From Hirundichthys speculiger (Eukaryota > Chordata > Actinopteri > Beloniformes > Exocoetidae): a stretch of DNA of 64,000 bases. This document shows positions 47,602 to 57,026 of the stretch, in pieces. Under the pieces are notes generated by a model. That model did not search any database. It was not told the DNA's origin and saw only the letters and a program-made list of their open reading frames with translations. The stretch covers positions 1,674,001-1,738,000 of the forward strand of contig JAGFBZ010000865.1 of assembly GCA_018398805.1 (NCBI GenBank), given 5' to 3'. Position numbers and translations under genes: made by a program. Position 1 is the first letter of the stretch. Every line of letters starts with the position of its first letter.

Positions 47602-50440
47602 CATGGAAAAAAATTATTAGACCATTATTTTTCTTTACTTTCTTGTTCATTTTAATACCTGGTACCACCAAACGTCATCATGTGACCAAAACAGACAGAA
47701 AAGAAAACACTGAATGCATAAAAGCAGTGTTTTTGGCAGTACAACGCCATAGCTATTGATGTAAAAACTTAAGTGATTTTGGTTATAATCAAGAAAACCA
47801 TGGAAAATGGTAAGAAATCAGCTCTTAAATAAAAATCTTATGAGCAATCTTTGTGGTTATCGTTATGTTTGTCCAAACAAATGTACCTTTAGTTGTACCA
47901 GGCATTAAAATGAACAAGAAACTGAAGAAAACAAGGGTAGTCTAATAATTTTTTCCATGACTGTATATATATATAAATATAAATAGCTTGCTAGTAAATA
48001 TATTTATTGACGGTACAAAAGCCTATTTAATGTGATGCTAGTCAGGTGGCTAGAAGACACAACCACATGGTCAGGAGCTAGTTTGGTGATATTACTGGGA
48101 TAAATATATTTAATCCATGTTGTATTAAAGCTAACAAATGCAAAATGTTTTAATTCAGTTGCTGGCTAACAAGTAAAAACTCTACTCTAATGGTTCAAAA
48201 GTCTAGCTGCCATGGTGCTAGCTGGCTAGTTTGAGGACGCAGCAATACGGTCATGAGCTAGCTAGTTCATTGCTGTGATGCCGTTTCGTCTGCTTTTTGC
48301 TGGCCAGTTTTGTCGTGCGAGAATATTTATTTGTCCACCATCTATTGTAAATTATTTTTGCACTTTCTGGATATTCCACTTATTTAGCTCACCTATTTTT
48401 TTTTCTTCCTCCCCTGATCAACTCCCAAACCCAAACACGTACACACATGCTGAAAGCGTCCTCACCGTTAGTCTTCGGCATAGCTTTCCATTAAAAGTTT
48501 GGGAATTTTCAACCTTTCACACATTTCAACGCACACATTAGCCAGTCAAATTGCGGCTGTACAGCTAGGGCTAGCCAAAGAAAAACGTACATGGGGGCGG
48601 GGCAGTTTCAAAGCACGCGGCTCATTTGTGCAGAGAGCAGGAAGAAATTGGATTAGGCGTTTTTGATACGACGGCACCCCAGCCCTCCCCGAGCGCTGCC
48701 TTGACGCTGCTGCTGCGCGAGTCCATCATTATTCTGTTATTCCGGGTTTCATTCAAATTGTTTTGAAAATTTCCCATCTCAGCGTTTCCGGAATTTGACA
48801 GAATTTTCTAAATCTCTGCAACCCAGAGCGCAGCACAGTTTCTCATTATATCAAATTGTAATGGGCCCAAATATGATTTACTTCCTAGCTTTGCAAGTAC
48901 AAGTGTGTTTGTATGGTAGTGGAAAGATCCAGCGCTGAAGTGGCTACTAAAATGATAAAGATATAACTCGTGCAGATAATTATGTAGGTATTCATGCTTG
49001 TGAGATCCGTTCTCTAAATGCTCCCTCATAGAAATCATCAGCTGTATGCAGAGCGCACATCATGCCTGGAAACATTCAAAATAGGCAACACACTGGCACG
49101 GCGACTGTGCAGCTTTCGTAGTTTTGCTTTGTATCACCTCTGTCATCCTTTCTCTCACCCACACTCACTAGGTCTCTCCTCTTCCCCATCTGCCGCCGCA
49201 GTAGAAGGCAGATTAGTTCATGAATAAGTGGATTAGCAGACTTTGCAGCAGGAAACCAAAGTGCTGCTCATATTTGACTAGAACGACTCAGCGCTGCTAT
49301 CTATACCTATAGTCTCCCTCCTGGGGATTTAGCGCAAGCTATAAATCCTCACACACTCCCACCACCTCACTGGAGGAAGAGTGGCGCTCATCACAGCTGC
49401 TGAGCTCAACTTGACTAATGTGGTGAACATTTTTAATTGCGCTTCATGCCAATGTTAGTCAGTTTTAGAGACTTCAGAGGTTAACGTGGAGTGGTGACAA
49501 TAGCATTCAGCGAGCAAGGGAGCTCCTGATATGACTATAAAAATTACAAACTTTTAGTCAGCACACTTTTAAAATCAGTTCAGAGCAAGATAAGCATACT
49601 TATGTCAGATCTGACTTTTAGTTAATTGTTCAGTCCCTCTCAGTGTTCCATTTTTGTGGTGGAGTCTGGAGTCTGGGGGATGCTAGTTGGATGTCCAGCA
49701 GGGGATGAGTGAACATGGCAGTCAGCAGCAGGATATCAGAGTGGTCTAGTGAGCGTGAGTGCTGGAGCCACACTTTATGCGTTCCTTGTATATTTTTTAG
49801 GGAAAGAAGAAGAAGCGGAAGAGGGAGAAGATGCAGGAATCGGCCACAGGTAAGGAATAGTCCCTGCATCTTCTGCTTTTGTCTCCTGTTGCATCTTGCA
49901 GTTGGGTGTACGCATCATTTTTTCTACTTTACTGCCACGTAACTAGTGCATGCCTTGGAAAGCTGTAAAACTGTTCTCTCACTAAAGAGGAGCAAGCAAA
50001 AAACTGACTAAAAGTAAACAAAGTAATGTCATCTATCAGCATTCTGACCCAACTTTCTTTGTATACCAAGGAGCACCTCATCCATTTGTCCTTTGCCCAT
50101 ATTCCATCCTGACTCTCATATTATTACACCTACTTTGGGATTAGTCTGTCCATTCTTACGGCTACTTACACACCCTGGGCTTTGCTCCATTTTGTTTGCC
50201 TGCTGCACAACAGTATGTCTTTTTTGCTGACCTTGTTTAGCTGCGCTTTTGAGCCTCGTCTTAGCTGTGCAACTTTAATCCATTCAGAATTACATCACAA
50301 GTAAAAATGTTTGGTCTGTACACTATGTAGGCAAGACTTGGACGGTCATGATACACACCGTCCAGAAATCTCAAACATTTTTAAAAAGGATGCAATTTTC
50401 TGCAGGTACAGGCCAGAGAATGAAAACGGCGTACATCTGA
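18350..50440 (+). CDS. lef1: LEF1, Wnt-pathway HMG-box transcription factor (10 coding exons, N-tail form)
   Basis: LEF1 recruits beta-catenin to Wnt target genes in the nucleus and represses them with Groucho/TLE when Wnt is off. Joining ten exons gives 1098 bases, or 365 residues, without an internal stop. Residues 1-60 form the beta-catenin-binding region ([20 protein letters not shown]). Residues about 69-260 are the variable and Groucho-binding region, including the conserved LITYSDEHF. The HMG box runs from about 263 to 338 ([20 protein letters not shown] to [10 protein letters not shown]), followed by the basic nuclear-localisation tail [10 protein letters not shown] (339-348). The start is fixed by an in-frame TAG two codons upstream and by the conserved N terminus. 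The protein closely matches vertebrate LEF1 throughout; TCF7-type proteins differ at the N and C termini. A second C terminus comes from the exon at 58421. Confidence 0.97.
18554..20218 (+). other. LEF1 intron 1
   Basis: GTGAGT donor to a T-rich AACAG acceptor. AT-rich, with T-runs near 19921-19952 and 20197-20208. No other gene is seen. Confidence 0.85.
20219..20285 (+). CDS. lef1: LEF1 exon 2
   Basis: Sixty-seven bases, residues 69-90 plus one base ([20 protein letters not shown] then EDG). It aligns with the human segment between the beta-catenin domain and GKHPDGG. Acceptor AACAG; donor GTAAGT. The low conservation here is normal for the family. Confidence 0.93.
20286..21442 (+). other. 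LEF1 intron 2
   Basis: The intron has T-runs at both ends and a GC-richer middle (about 20640-21230). In human LEF1 an internal promoter in this area drives a form lacking the beta-catenin domain. No proven promoter element is visible here. Confidence 0.75.
21443..21570 (+). CDS. lef1: LEF1 exon 3
   Basis: Codes for the end of residue 91 through T133, including [20 protein letters not shown] followed by PPMPRT. The adjacent methionines M111 and M112 are candidate starts for a short form without the beta-catenin domain. Ends in phase 0 at GTGAGT. Confidence 0.96.
23942..23949 (-). promoter_or_regulatory. TCF/LEF octamer in intron 3
   Basis: GATCAAAG within AGATCAAAGG, which is CCTTTGATCT on the - strand. 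A perfect core; function is unproven. Confidence 0.3.
28431..28447. promoter_or_regulatory. Inverted pair of TCF/LEF cores
   Basis: CTTTGATCTCTTCAAAG places a perfect CTTTGATC against an inverted CTTTGAA with a five-base spacer between CTTTGA and TCAAAG. It lies in a GC-richer intronic patch. Enhancer function is inferred. Confidence 0.35.
28531..28562 (+). repeat. Poly-G tract (32 bp, one interruption)
   Basis: Twenty-one G, one T, then ten G. It could form a G-quadruplex. Length may be unreliable in assembly. Confidence 0.9.
30287..30328 (+). repeat. Poly-T tract (42 bp)
   Basis: Uninterrupted T homopolymer in intron 3. It could be the tail of a retroposed copy in reverse orientation, but no body is recognised next to it. 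Confidence 0.9.
32541..32572 (+). repeat. (TG)16 microsatellite
   Basis: Sixteen perfect TG units in intron 3. Confidence 0.95.
33383..33560. repeat. Dispersed repeat, copy 2
   Basis: Diverged copy, in the same orientation, of the repeat at 2418-2600: TCCACTGGGTGGCAGC and AACTTCTGGTTTTGAAG occur in the same order and at similar spacing. Inserted in LEF1 intron 3. Confidence 0.65.
34150..34260 (+). pseudogene. Tc1-like transposase fragment
   Basis: One + strand frame reads HKNTVPTV, a stop, then [14 protein letters not shown]. This matches the Tc1 transposase block usually reading NTIPTVKHGGGSIMLWGCF. An in-frame TAA replaces the Lys codon, and no ends or other domains are visible, so only a dead fragment remains in intron 3. 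Confidence 0.65.
34995..35002 (+). promoter_or_regulatory. TCF/LEF octamer in intron 3
   Basis: Perfect CTTTGATC; function is unproven. Confidence 0.3.
37138..37162 (+). repeat. (TGC)8 microsatellite
   Basis: Eight TGC units in intron 3, not in a coding exon. Confidence 0.9.
38990..38998 (+). promoter_or_regulatory. TCF/LEF site CCTTTGATC in intron 3
   Basis: Perfect core about 500 bases before exon 4, in a pyrimidine-rich setting. Function is unproven. Confidence 0.3.
39501..39633 (+). CDS. lef1: LEF1 exon 4
   Basis: Residues 134-177 plus one base. [20 protein letters not shown] continues as [10 protein letters not shown], almost identical to mammalian LEF1. Acceptor CTCAG, donor GTAGGA. 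This block belongs to the region implicated in Groucho/TLE binding. Confidence 0.97.
40624..40650 (+). repeat. (ATA)n microsatellite
   Basis: About nine ATA/AAT units in intron 4. Confidence 0.9.
40879..40904 (+). repeat. (TG)13 microsatellite
   Basis: Thirteen perfect TG units in intron 4. Confidence 0.95.
42656..42746 (+). CDS. lef1: LEF1 exon 5
   Basis: Completes G178 and codes residues 179-207 plus two bases of W208: [20 protein letters not shown] then VGQITPPLG. The second half is invariant in vertebrate LEF1. Donor GTGAGT in phase 2, so it joins directly to exon 6 or could accept the extra mammalian exon. Confidence 0.96.
42747..44441 (+). other. LEF1 intron 5
   Basis: Holds a probable non-autonomous DNA transposon (about 42822-43302) and otherwise AT-rich sequence. 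Reading it by eye, I found no exon resembling the mammalian insert that follows the PPLGW motif. Confidence 0.75.
42822..43302. mobile_element. Probable non-autonomous DNA transposon
   Basis: Starts with AAAGCCTGGTTTATGC and ends with the imperfect inverse GCATAAATCGGGTTTAACGG, an end pair common among fish miniature elements. It contains a perfect 12-bp hairpin at 43063-43092. No transposase is present, and the target duplication is unclear. Confidence 0.5.
44442..44561 (+). CDS. lef1: LEF1 exon 6
   Basis: Finishes W208 and codes F209-H247 plus two bases: [20 protein letters not shown] then [19 protein letters not shown]. Matches the mammalian FSHHMIPGPPGPHTTGIPHP block. Donor GTGAGT. Confidence 0.96.
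44562..45321 (+). other. LEF1 intron 6
   Basis: Short intron (760 bases) with A-runs at 44935-44945 and 45230-45241. Nothing else is seen. Confidence 0.85.
45322..45484 (+). CDS. lef1: LEF1 exon 7: first half of the HMG box
   Basis: Codes M248-R302. [15 protein letters not shown] is followed by HMG-box helices 1 and 2 ([39 protein letters not shown]). Nearly identical to mammalian LEF1. Donor GTAGGT in phase 0. Confidence 0.98.
45485..46260 (+). other. LEF1 intron 7
   Basis: 776 bases, AT-rich with T-runs before the acceptor. No other feature. Confidence 0.85.
46261..46368 (+). CDS. lef1: LEF1 exon 8: second half of the HMG box
   Basis: Thirty-six codons, W303-Y338: [20 protein letters not shown] then [16 protein letters not shown]. 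Identical in pattern to vertebrate LEF1. Phase 0 at both ends. Acceptor AACAG, donor GTAAGT. Confidence 0.98.
47509..47599 (+). repeat. Compound (TA)26 and (CA)n microsatellite
   Basis: Twenty-six TA units followed by CA units with a single AA interruption. It abuts the left end of the nested MITE. Confidence 0.95.
47598..47963. mobile_element. Nested Tc1/mariner-type MITE
   Basis: Begins CAGTCATGGAAAAAAATTAT and ends with the inverse (…AATAATTTTTTCCATGACTG). The long inverted ends also share TTCTTGTTCATTTTAAT and its complement further in. TA follows the right end; the left side lies in a dinucleotide repeat. This end sequence is very common in fish genomes. No transposase frame. Confidence 0.85.
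49801..49849 (+). CDS. lef1: LEF1 exon 9: basic tail and nuclear localisation signal
   Basis: Codes 339-354 plus one base: [16 protein letters not shown]. The lysine/arginine cluster follows the HMG box and aids DNA bending and nuclear import. Ends in phase 1 at GTAAGG, and can join either exon 10 (N tail) or exon 11 (B tail). Confidence 0.97.
49850..50405 (+). other. LEF1 intron 9
   Basis: 556 bases, GTAAGG donor to CTGCAG acceptor. Nothing else is seen. Confidence 0.85.
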
Positions 50441-50447
50441 GATTATG
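50406..50447 (+). CDS. lef1: LEF1 exon 10: alternative N-tail exon (stop at 50438-50440)
   Basis: A 42-base exon. Joined to exon 9 it reads [11 protein letters not shown] and a TGA, matching the mammalian tail GTGPRMTAAYI. A donor GTAAGA follows at 50448, so the transcript continues into the exon at 58421. The stop lies only seven bases before the junction, too close to trigger nonsense-mediated decay by the usual rule. Skipping this exon gives the B tail. Confidence 0.93.
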
Positions 50448-53400
50448 GTAAGACAAATCCCCTCTATGCCCTCCCTGTCTGGTCTAGTTTAATATATGTC
50501 AAGTTCTTTTCAAACTGCTAAACACTGACTTGAGAGCTTGTTCTCACAGACTAATCCTAAACAGGTCCACCCTAACCTCACCACAGCCATTGTGTCAGCA
50601 GTGTTTAGGCCTGGAGATGGATTGTTTTCTGTGTGTGTGGAGTTTGCTTAATGTGTTGGGTTACTGCATGCGTGTCTGCGCAACCATGCACGCTCATGTA
50701 TTCAGTACTGGTCAGTGAAATGATTTTTGTGTGAAGGCTGGTTGGTTGAAAGGTCATTATGTTGTTAGAAGTTTACGACTTATTCTGTCTTCCTCCGTGT
50801 GTTGGAAAAATTCCCAAACAAAGAGTGTTTTTGAAAAATAAACGCTTAATAAATCAGACAGCTCACCCACTGTGTGTTTTCTGAACACTTGACTAAATAA
50901 TACATCTGAAAACACTTTAACTGGCCCCTTTTTTTTTAAACTGCTGGTGGAGGTTGGGATGTCAGCTCAGTCCCATATGGACTACACGTGTCGTTTTCCT
51001 CTGCGTCTTCGTACAGCAGAGTTGGATCCAGAAGCTTTTTGGCAGGGATTTAATGAGATGCTATACCTTTTTAATAAGATTTCATGGTATCTGGGGTCTC
51101 AAGATGTCTTTAATGCTCTCATGACAAAGGCCCTGCTCATCTTTTTTTCTTTTTTTTCCATCACGTGAAAGATGTATTGAGAATTATCGATTCATATCAA
51201 CCCCCGTCAGTCTCTTGATGAACTGTCACCTGCTTTTTTCTTTTCTTTTTGATTCAGGAGGTATTAGTGTTTCCAGTGTGTAGCTAAAGCAACTCTATTT
51301 TCACTCTGTCAACCTTACTCTCTCTGCATCCTTTCTCTTCCGTCTATCTGCTCCTTTCCTCTCTCCCTCCCTGTGAGTGCAGTAGCATCCTGTTATTCCG
51401 CTCCCTTCTGGCAGCAGAAAAAGCCAGGCAGATGTGACAAATCTGGTCTTGCGTCGAAATCGCCCCAACCAGACAAAGGTTTTCCACTTGATCGATTCTT
51501 GACCCTGTGGCTCTCTTCTCTTTCTTTCATTTTTTTAAATTTTTTTTTCCTGAACACGGGCAGTTTTCAAAGCGCAGTGAGTGCAAATGCTAAAAAGAAC
51601 TTTATCTCTGATCCAATAATTAGCAGCGCCTAGCCGCAGCGGGATGGACACCCTTGCTGATTCTTAGTGACAGCCTTAAACTAATATGCATAATGCCAAG
51701 GATACTGCCACAACTCCCCAAGCCCTCAATTTATGCAGATCCCAAAGAGCTGGATTGAGGTTAGCTTGCTGTAGACGCCAAAAAAGTCTTTAAATGAACT
51801 CGTATGTCTATTTCTTTTCATCTGTCCCAGCCTCCATCCCATCTGTTTCTCCCATGTATGGGGCAAAAAAAAAAAAACCAAAACAAAACAAAAAAAAGAG
51901 TGAGAGAGAGAAAATGTGTTATTATAGTTGATGTCTGAAGACACTTGTGTATCGAGGCTAAAACATTTGGCCCATTAGGTTTTTATTTTTGGGTCTTATG
52001 CAGTCATAGTGAGGAATATTGAGCCTAACAAAGTGAAAAGACTTTTTTAGTGTGGGTGGATGCTGTGGGGAGGGGCGGACAAAACAATTTCATATCGGCA
52101 TCTTTTATGGCCTCGGCTGTGTTTTTTCCGCCTGTGAGGTAAACCAGGCGTTGAGTTGTAGAGCAGTGTTTTATGGTTTGATGTTGGTTCTCTTTGTTAT
52201 CTTTAGCATGTCAAACAGCAGGCCCGCCACACAGCTGCTTCTCACACAGAGGAGCAGCTCTCTGAGAAGTCGCTACTCTGACATTATGAAATTAGTGTTT
52301 GTGTCTCTTTCCCTCAATAATCCATTACCCAGTCTAGTTTTTTTTTCCCTTGCTCACTGAAAATGTTTCACTCCTGCACCTCCTCCTCCATTCCTGCTTC
52401 TGCATCCCCCCCCTTTTTTTTTTTCGTTTCATATAAATTTTGCCTCAGTCGTGTTTCCTCTCGTGCTGTTAGCCTTTTGTCTGACTGAGCCTGCTGATTC
52501 ACAGCCTTTGAGATAGTTATCTGGCCGAGACACATGCATGCCCTCGAGGCTTTCTCCGGTTTCAGCCACTCCGCATTTTTTTCACAGGGGGGAGACACTC
52601 TGAACAAAGGTGGCTTTTTAAATCTGGCTAGCAAGGGCCACGGCGCTGCAGACGCTCGCCGTGAAACCGTATGAGTCATGTTGCTCAACTTTTTCGTAAC
52701 AATACTTTTTTGTTTGCTGTCATTTTACCCCCGCTGCTTGCGCAAGAGCTTGCATTTTTAATCACAGGATCCAGAATAACCGGGACATCTTTCTAAAATG
52801 ATGATGATTGTGAAAGCCAAGGGTCACGTTTAACTGCATGTCTTGGTTCGGAAACATAAAAGAAAGTGTTGTTGAAGCATTGGTGGCCATCCCCCTCGTC
52901 TCGGTCCCAGCCGTGCCCCGGCTCTGCTCCCTCTGATGTGTGCAGCCAGACGTCAGCTGTCAAAAGTCTTTTGATGAGGGAAAGAGGAAGATAGAGGGAG
53001 TGAGTGTGTTAGGAGAAAGGAAGGGCAAGAAAAGGGCCAGAAGAAAATCCCACATTCTCAGGAGTTCAGAGTTTACCCAGTCTCACTCCACTGCAACTCA
53101 TCCTTCTTTTCATTCCTTATTTTCTGCTCCCCCTCCTCACTGTCTTTTATTTGTTGCCTCTCATCCCCCCCTCTCTCTCTGACACACGCATACAAATATC
53201 GGAGCAGCCAGGCACACGCTTCGGCTGCAATTAGGCAAGATTCAGCGTCCGCCTGCATTTCCCGAGTCGTTTCAATTTGGCGCTGAGCCTCGAGGCCAGC
53301 GCAGCACAGCCCAGTGCCTCCACACCCTGCCTTATTAGTGACCTTAGATAATTGGGGATCCGGATCTCAAAAAACTGACTGTGGGTCTCGCTCTGAGCAG

Positions 53401-56400
53401 CACACTTCAAATGAGAATACGTTTGTTAAACTGCAGTTCTTCACCAAGAATAAAAAAAAAAAAAAAAGAGTTGGGGGGAAATAGTTTGGGGTAGGAGGTG
53501 GAAATTTTGGCTTAAATCTGAGCTGCGCCTCGGCTAATATTACTGGAGGTAGGAAATGGAATAGGAAATGTTCTTCCTCTCTCCTGACCTCCACAAAGCT
53601 TGCTCTGTCTCGCATCCCAGCCTGGCAACCTCATTTGACACTTTAAGAGAAGCGGGAGGGGGTATAACCCTCCTTAAAGATCCGTGTTTGTGTAGGAGGA
53701 AATGTAGCTGCGGTGCTCCAGTTGTTTAGACTGGAGCATGAAATTTGTTTTGATTGAGTCACGGTCCTATTGTGTTGTGGTTTGGCCAGCTGCAGTAACA
53801 GTATGAGGGTCCAGTCTCATGGCTATTTGTGATGTCTTCTCTACTTCCCGTCTTTCACTCAGTCTCTAAACCCCCCCGTCTGAAACCCCACCCCACCCCA
53901 CCCTTGAGGCTCCTCGAGGCACTGAAGCCTTTCGGAAGAGGCGGGGATTGGTGACCTTATAAAACACTCCCCTCGTGAGATTCATATCTCCAGGTGACAT
54001 GGTGCAGGCAGGATCATGACAGTGGTGCTGAAGGAAGGAAGGAATGTTTATTTTTCTTCCGCCTCTGTCGGGCCATTGTTGAACGGGGCAAAACTTGAGC
54101 TCCGGGTCTTCTTCCATTCATTTTCTCCCTCTTTAACTTCCCATTTTTCCCTTGCTGCTCCTTTTCCTGCCCCTCTCCTCAGTCTTGATGCCAAATGCGA
54201 GTGGCAGCGGGGGCCTTTTGAAGCGAGACCACAGCAGAGGGAACGGTCTCTTTGAATGTGCCGCACCCCCCTCCCTCCTGACATCCTCCAGCCTGCAGTG
54301 GCTCAGACGGAGCTGTGCGGGGGCACGGGGCCAGACTTCAGCTGCCCGGGCCCCCCAGCAATGCAGCCTCAGATGTGGGCGACGGCTCCCACTAACTCCC
54401 CCTCCTCCCACACTCTCCTGTGCTCCCCCGTCTCACCCACACATGCCTGAGGTTTGGGGTTTTGGTGACTACCCAGCCCCATTCCCCTTTCTGACCACAA
54501 GCAAACCCCACCCTTCCTTACTCTCTAGTTTTTAACACAGGCACTGTCTTTCCTCTGCTTTCCCTCTTAGTTTAAACCCTTCCTGCCTCATTTGTGATTT
54601 TCTGATACCCCCTTTAGAAAATGTACATTCCCCAAGTCTGTCTTTTGATTGGAGTTTAAAGAAAAAATTCAGTGCTTGTGTTTTAAAACATCCACATCTC
54701 TCTTCCAGGTGAAATTTTTGAAACTGGCTTGCCCATTTTATTTTGCACCACAATTACAGTCTTATAAGTCAGAGTTTCTGTATTAAAAGGTGGTACCAAA
54801 CCACCCATTCACTCAACAAGCATTCTTTCTTGTGAAATAGCCTTGTACCCATCCCATTCACAGCCATTCCCACTGGTACAGAACCAATAAGGGGGGCTTA
54901 CTTACCAAATGCGACAATTCAAAACAACCGAGATGGCTGCAGAATTGCCAATCCCACCTTGGATCAACAAGTTTCTTTTCTGCAAAATCGTCATTCATTG
55001 AAGTGCCTTCTCCAAAACAGCGCCATTTTGGACGTCTTTAGTTGATGCTAGTCTGGTTATCCCTCTCCCTACATCAGGTGCTTCATTTCTCTGACTGGTT
55101 GAATGCTTATCCAGTGGTGTCCAGAGGCAGTTTCTTCTGTGTCTGTTGGAAATCAAATGCACAGAAACTTAAACTCATTTTATTATATTGAAGAGGAAAA
55201 ATAATTGGGCACTTTATCTACATAACTTGAATTTTCTGTTGAGAAAGGAGGAAACGTCCCTAGTTCAAGGTGAAATAAGGGCGAAAGTTGACACATTCAT
55301 CCTCATTACATTAGGAAAAAGACATAAATGTTTCTACATGCACTAATGACATGTGGTTGTGATGGCTGATGGACAGAGATTGGACATTTTTTGTTTGTTT
55401 GAATAACTGTAAAGCAGAGTGCCAAACATTCACTCACCGGCGTTTTTGTTTCATATTGTAACCCTTGAACGTTCCTGATGTTTCTCACTTTTTCTAGCCC
55501 AGGCTTTCGGAAATAGTGATGGGGGATTTTCTTGCTCCTCATGCTTACGATGGAGGGGAAATAATTGCAATTGCAGGCAAAGAGTCACTGTTGGCTTGTT
55601 TACAGCTGGTTACTACGTGACCATACTTTGCAGCAAACTGCTTTTTAGTTTCCAGATGTAATCAGCTTTACAATGTTAACTGCCAAAGGAACAGTAAAAC
55701 TAAGACCCGGGTTGTAAGCAAGCTTTTGCTTGAATCACTCACTCCCAGCGCCCTGTTTCTCATCTAACTCTCCCCTCGTCTTTCTGCCATGGTGAAGTTG
55801 GCAACTCGGCCTGTGCAGCACGCACCTCTCTCCATTTGGCTTATTTTTAAGTAAGTAATTTGTTGACAGCGTTTTCCCCTTTTTAATGGCACAAAAAAAG
55901 TGGGGAGTGAGGGGAACGGAGGAGGTGGCCGGGTTGCCGGGATGAAGGATGGAGGGGCTGGGAGGCGTGCGGGGGCCCCAGCTGCGGGCGCTTTGATTTG
56001 GCCCGGGAGGTGAAAGCGGCGATTGAGACGCGAGGCCCTGCCAGTTATCTTAACCTCCCACACTTCAAAAGCTGGGTGAGAGCTTGTTCGACTCCTTCCT
56101 CCCTCCCACCATCACGTAGAGGCAAAGGAATTGCGGGAGAGAGAAAGGAGGGGAGACTAAACCTTCACTTACTCTCTGGACAGAGGAGTGTTTCATTTCC
56201 TGCAAAAAAAAAGAGGAAAAAATCCAGCCGGCATTCCTGAGCTCTAATGTAGAAGGAGGCAGAGGAGGGGATGGAGAGAGGTGAGGTGTGGGGGGGGGGA
56301 CAGGAGGTCAAGTTGCTTCTGAATCCCAGTGTTTGTGTCGGCTGGACCTTGTGAAGCGCTGGCCTTCTGCCCTGCACAACCAACCACCACGCAAGCACAC

Positions 56401-57018
56401 AGTCCCGCTGTTACTACCCCCCCCCCCCTTTTTTTTTTCTTTTTTTTTTTTTTCCCTTTTTGAAACTTCTACACACAAACACTCTCAAGCTCAAGCTCAC
56501 GCTCACACTCGCCCGCAGCCCCTCAGGACTCTTCCCCAGGCAGGAAGGTCGGCGCTTTTCATGTCTGCGGTGGGGGGAGGGCAAAACGCTCCCCAGGAAA
56601 CTGGGTGCAGGGCCGGGCGTGCGGGCCCTGCTTTGAGATCCCGGCATGAAAAGAGGGAGGGCGGCGGAGGTACATAAAAGCGATGGGGGCTCTCTCTTTC
56701 GCCTGAGCACTGTGCTCCTTTCAGCTGGCGCTCCGTGCAGCTCGGAGGTCGGCCGTCCTCGGGAAAGGTGGCCTCAGTCCCGTTTCCCTTTTATCCACAT
56801 GTGGTAAAGCGGTCTGCTGGGTGACGCGTTGAGATGCAGTGAGCAGCAGGGCTCGGCTGACTTCTCTCCCACAAAAACACACTTGGCTTTGCCACGAGGG
56901 GGAAGCAAACTAATATCGTCTCTTCTCCTCTTTTTTTTTTTTTTTTTTTTTCCCTCGTCCTCACAAAACATCCAGCTTTTTAGTCGCAGGAGGCATCTAG
57001 CCACCTCTGTCTCTGCCT

Positions 57019-57026
57019 CTTTGATC
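57019..57026 (+). promoter_or_regulatory. TCF/LEF octamer in intron 10
   Basis: Perfect CTTTGATC; function is unproven. Confidence 0.3.

Larger units (their letters stand above)
47111..48820. mobile_element. Possible hAT-like relic with nested insertions
   Basis: CCGGGTATTTTCAGAG and GGAAATTT near 47129-47152 have an inverted, diverged counterpart near 48767-48795. Interior text such as GGGAATTAATGG and repeated 'aacaaatgcaaaatg' blocks (about 47488 and 48132) looks repetitive. Limits and family are uncertain. Confidence 0.3.
46369..49800 (+). other. LEF1 intron 8
   Basis: 3.4 kb. Contains a possible hAT-like relic (about 47111-48820) hosting TA and CA microsatellites and a nested MITE at 47598-47963. 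The remainder shows no gene. Confidence 0.8.

Noticed and set aside
50947..51168. 73-codon frame as an extra LEF1 tail
   Set aside because: No good acceptor in the right phase and no resemblance to any TCF/LEF tail.
54183..54255. C-clamp (TCF E-tail) exon suggested by a DAKC-like start
   Set aside because: The phase does not fit exon 9, a stop comes after about 24 codons, and the CRARF and CGPC signatures are absent.
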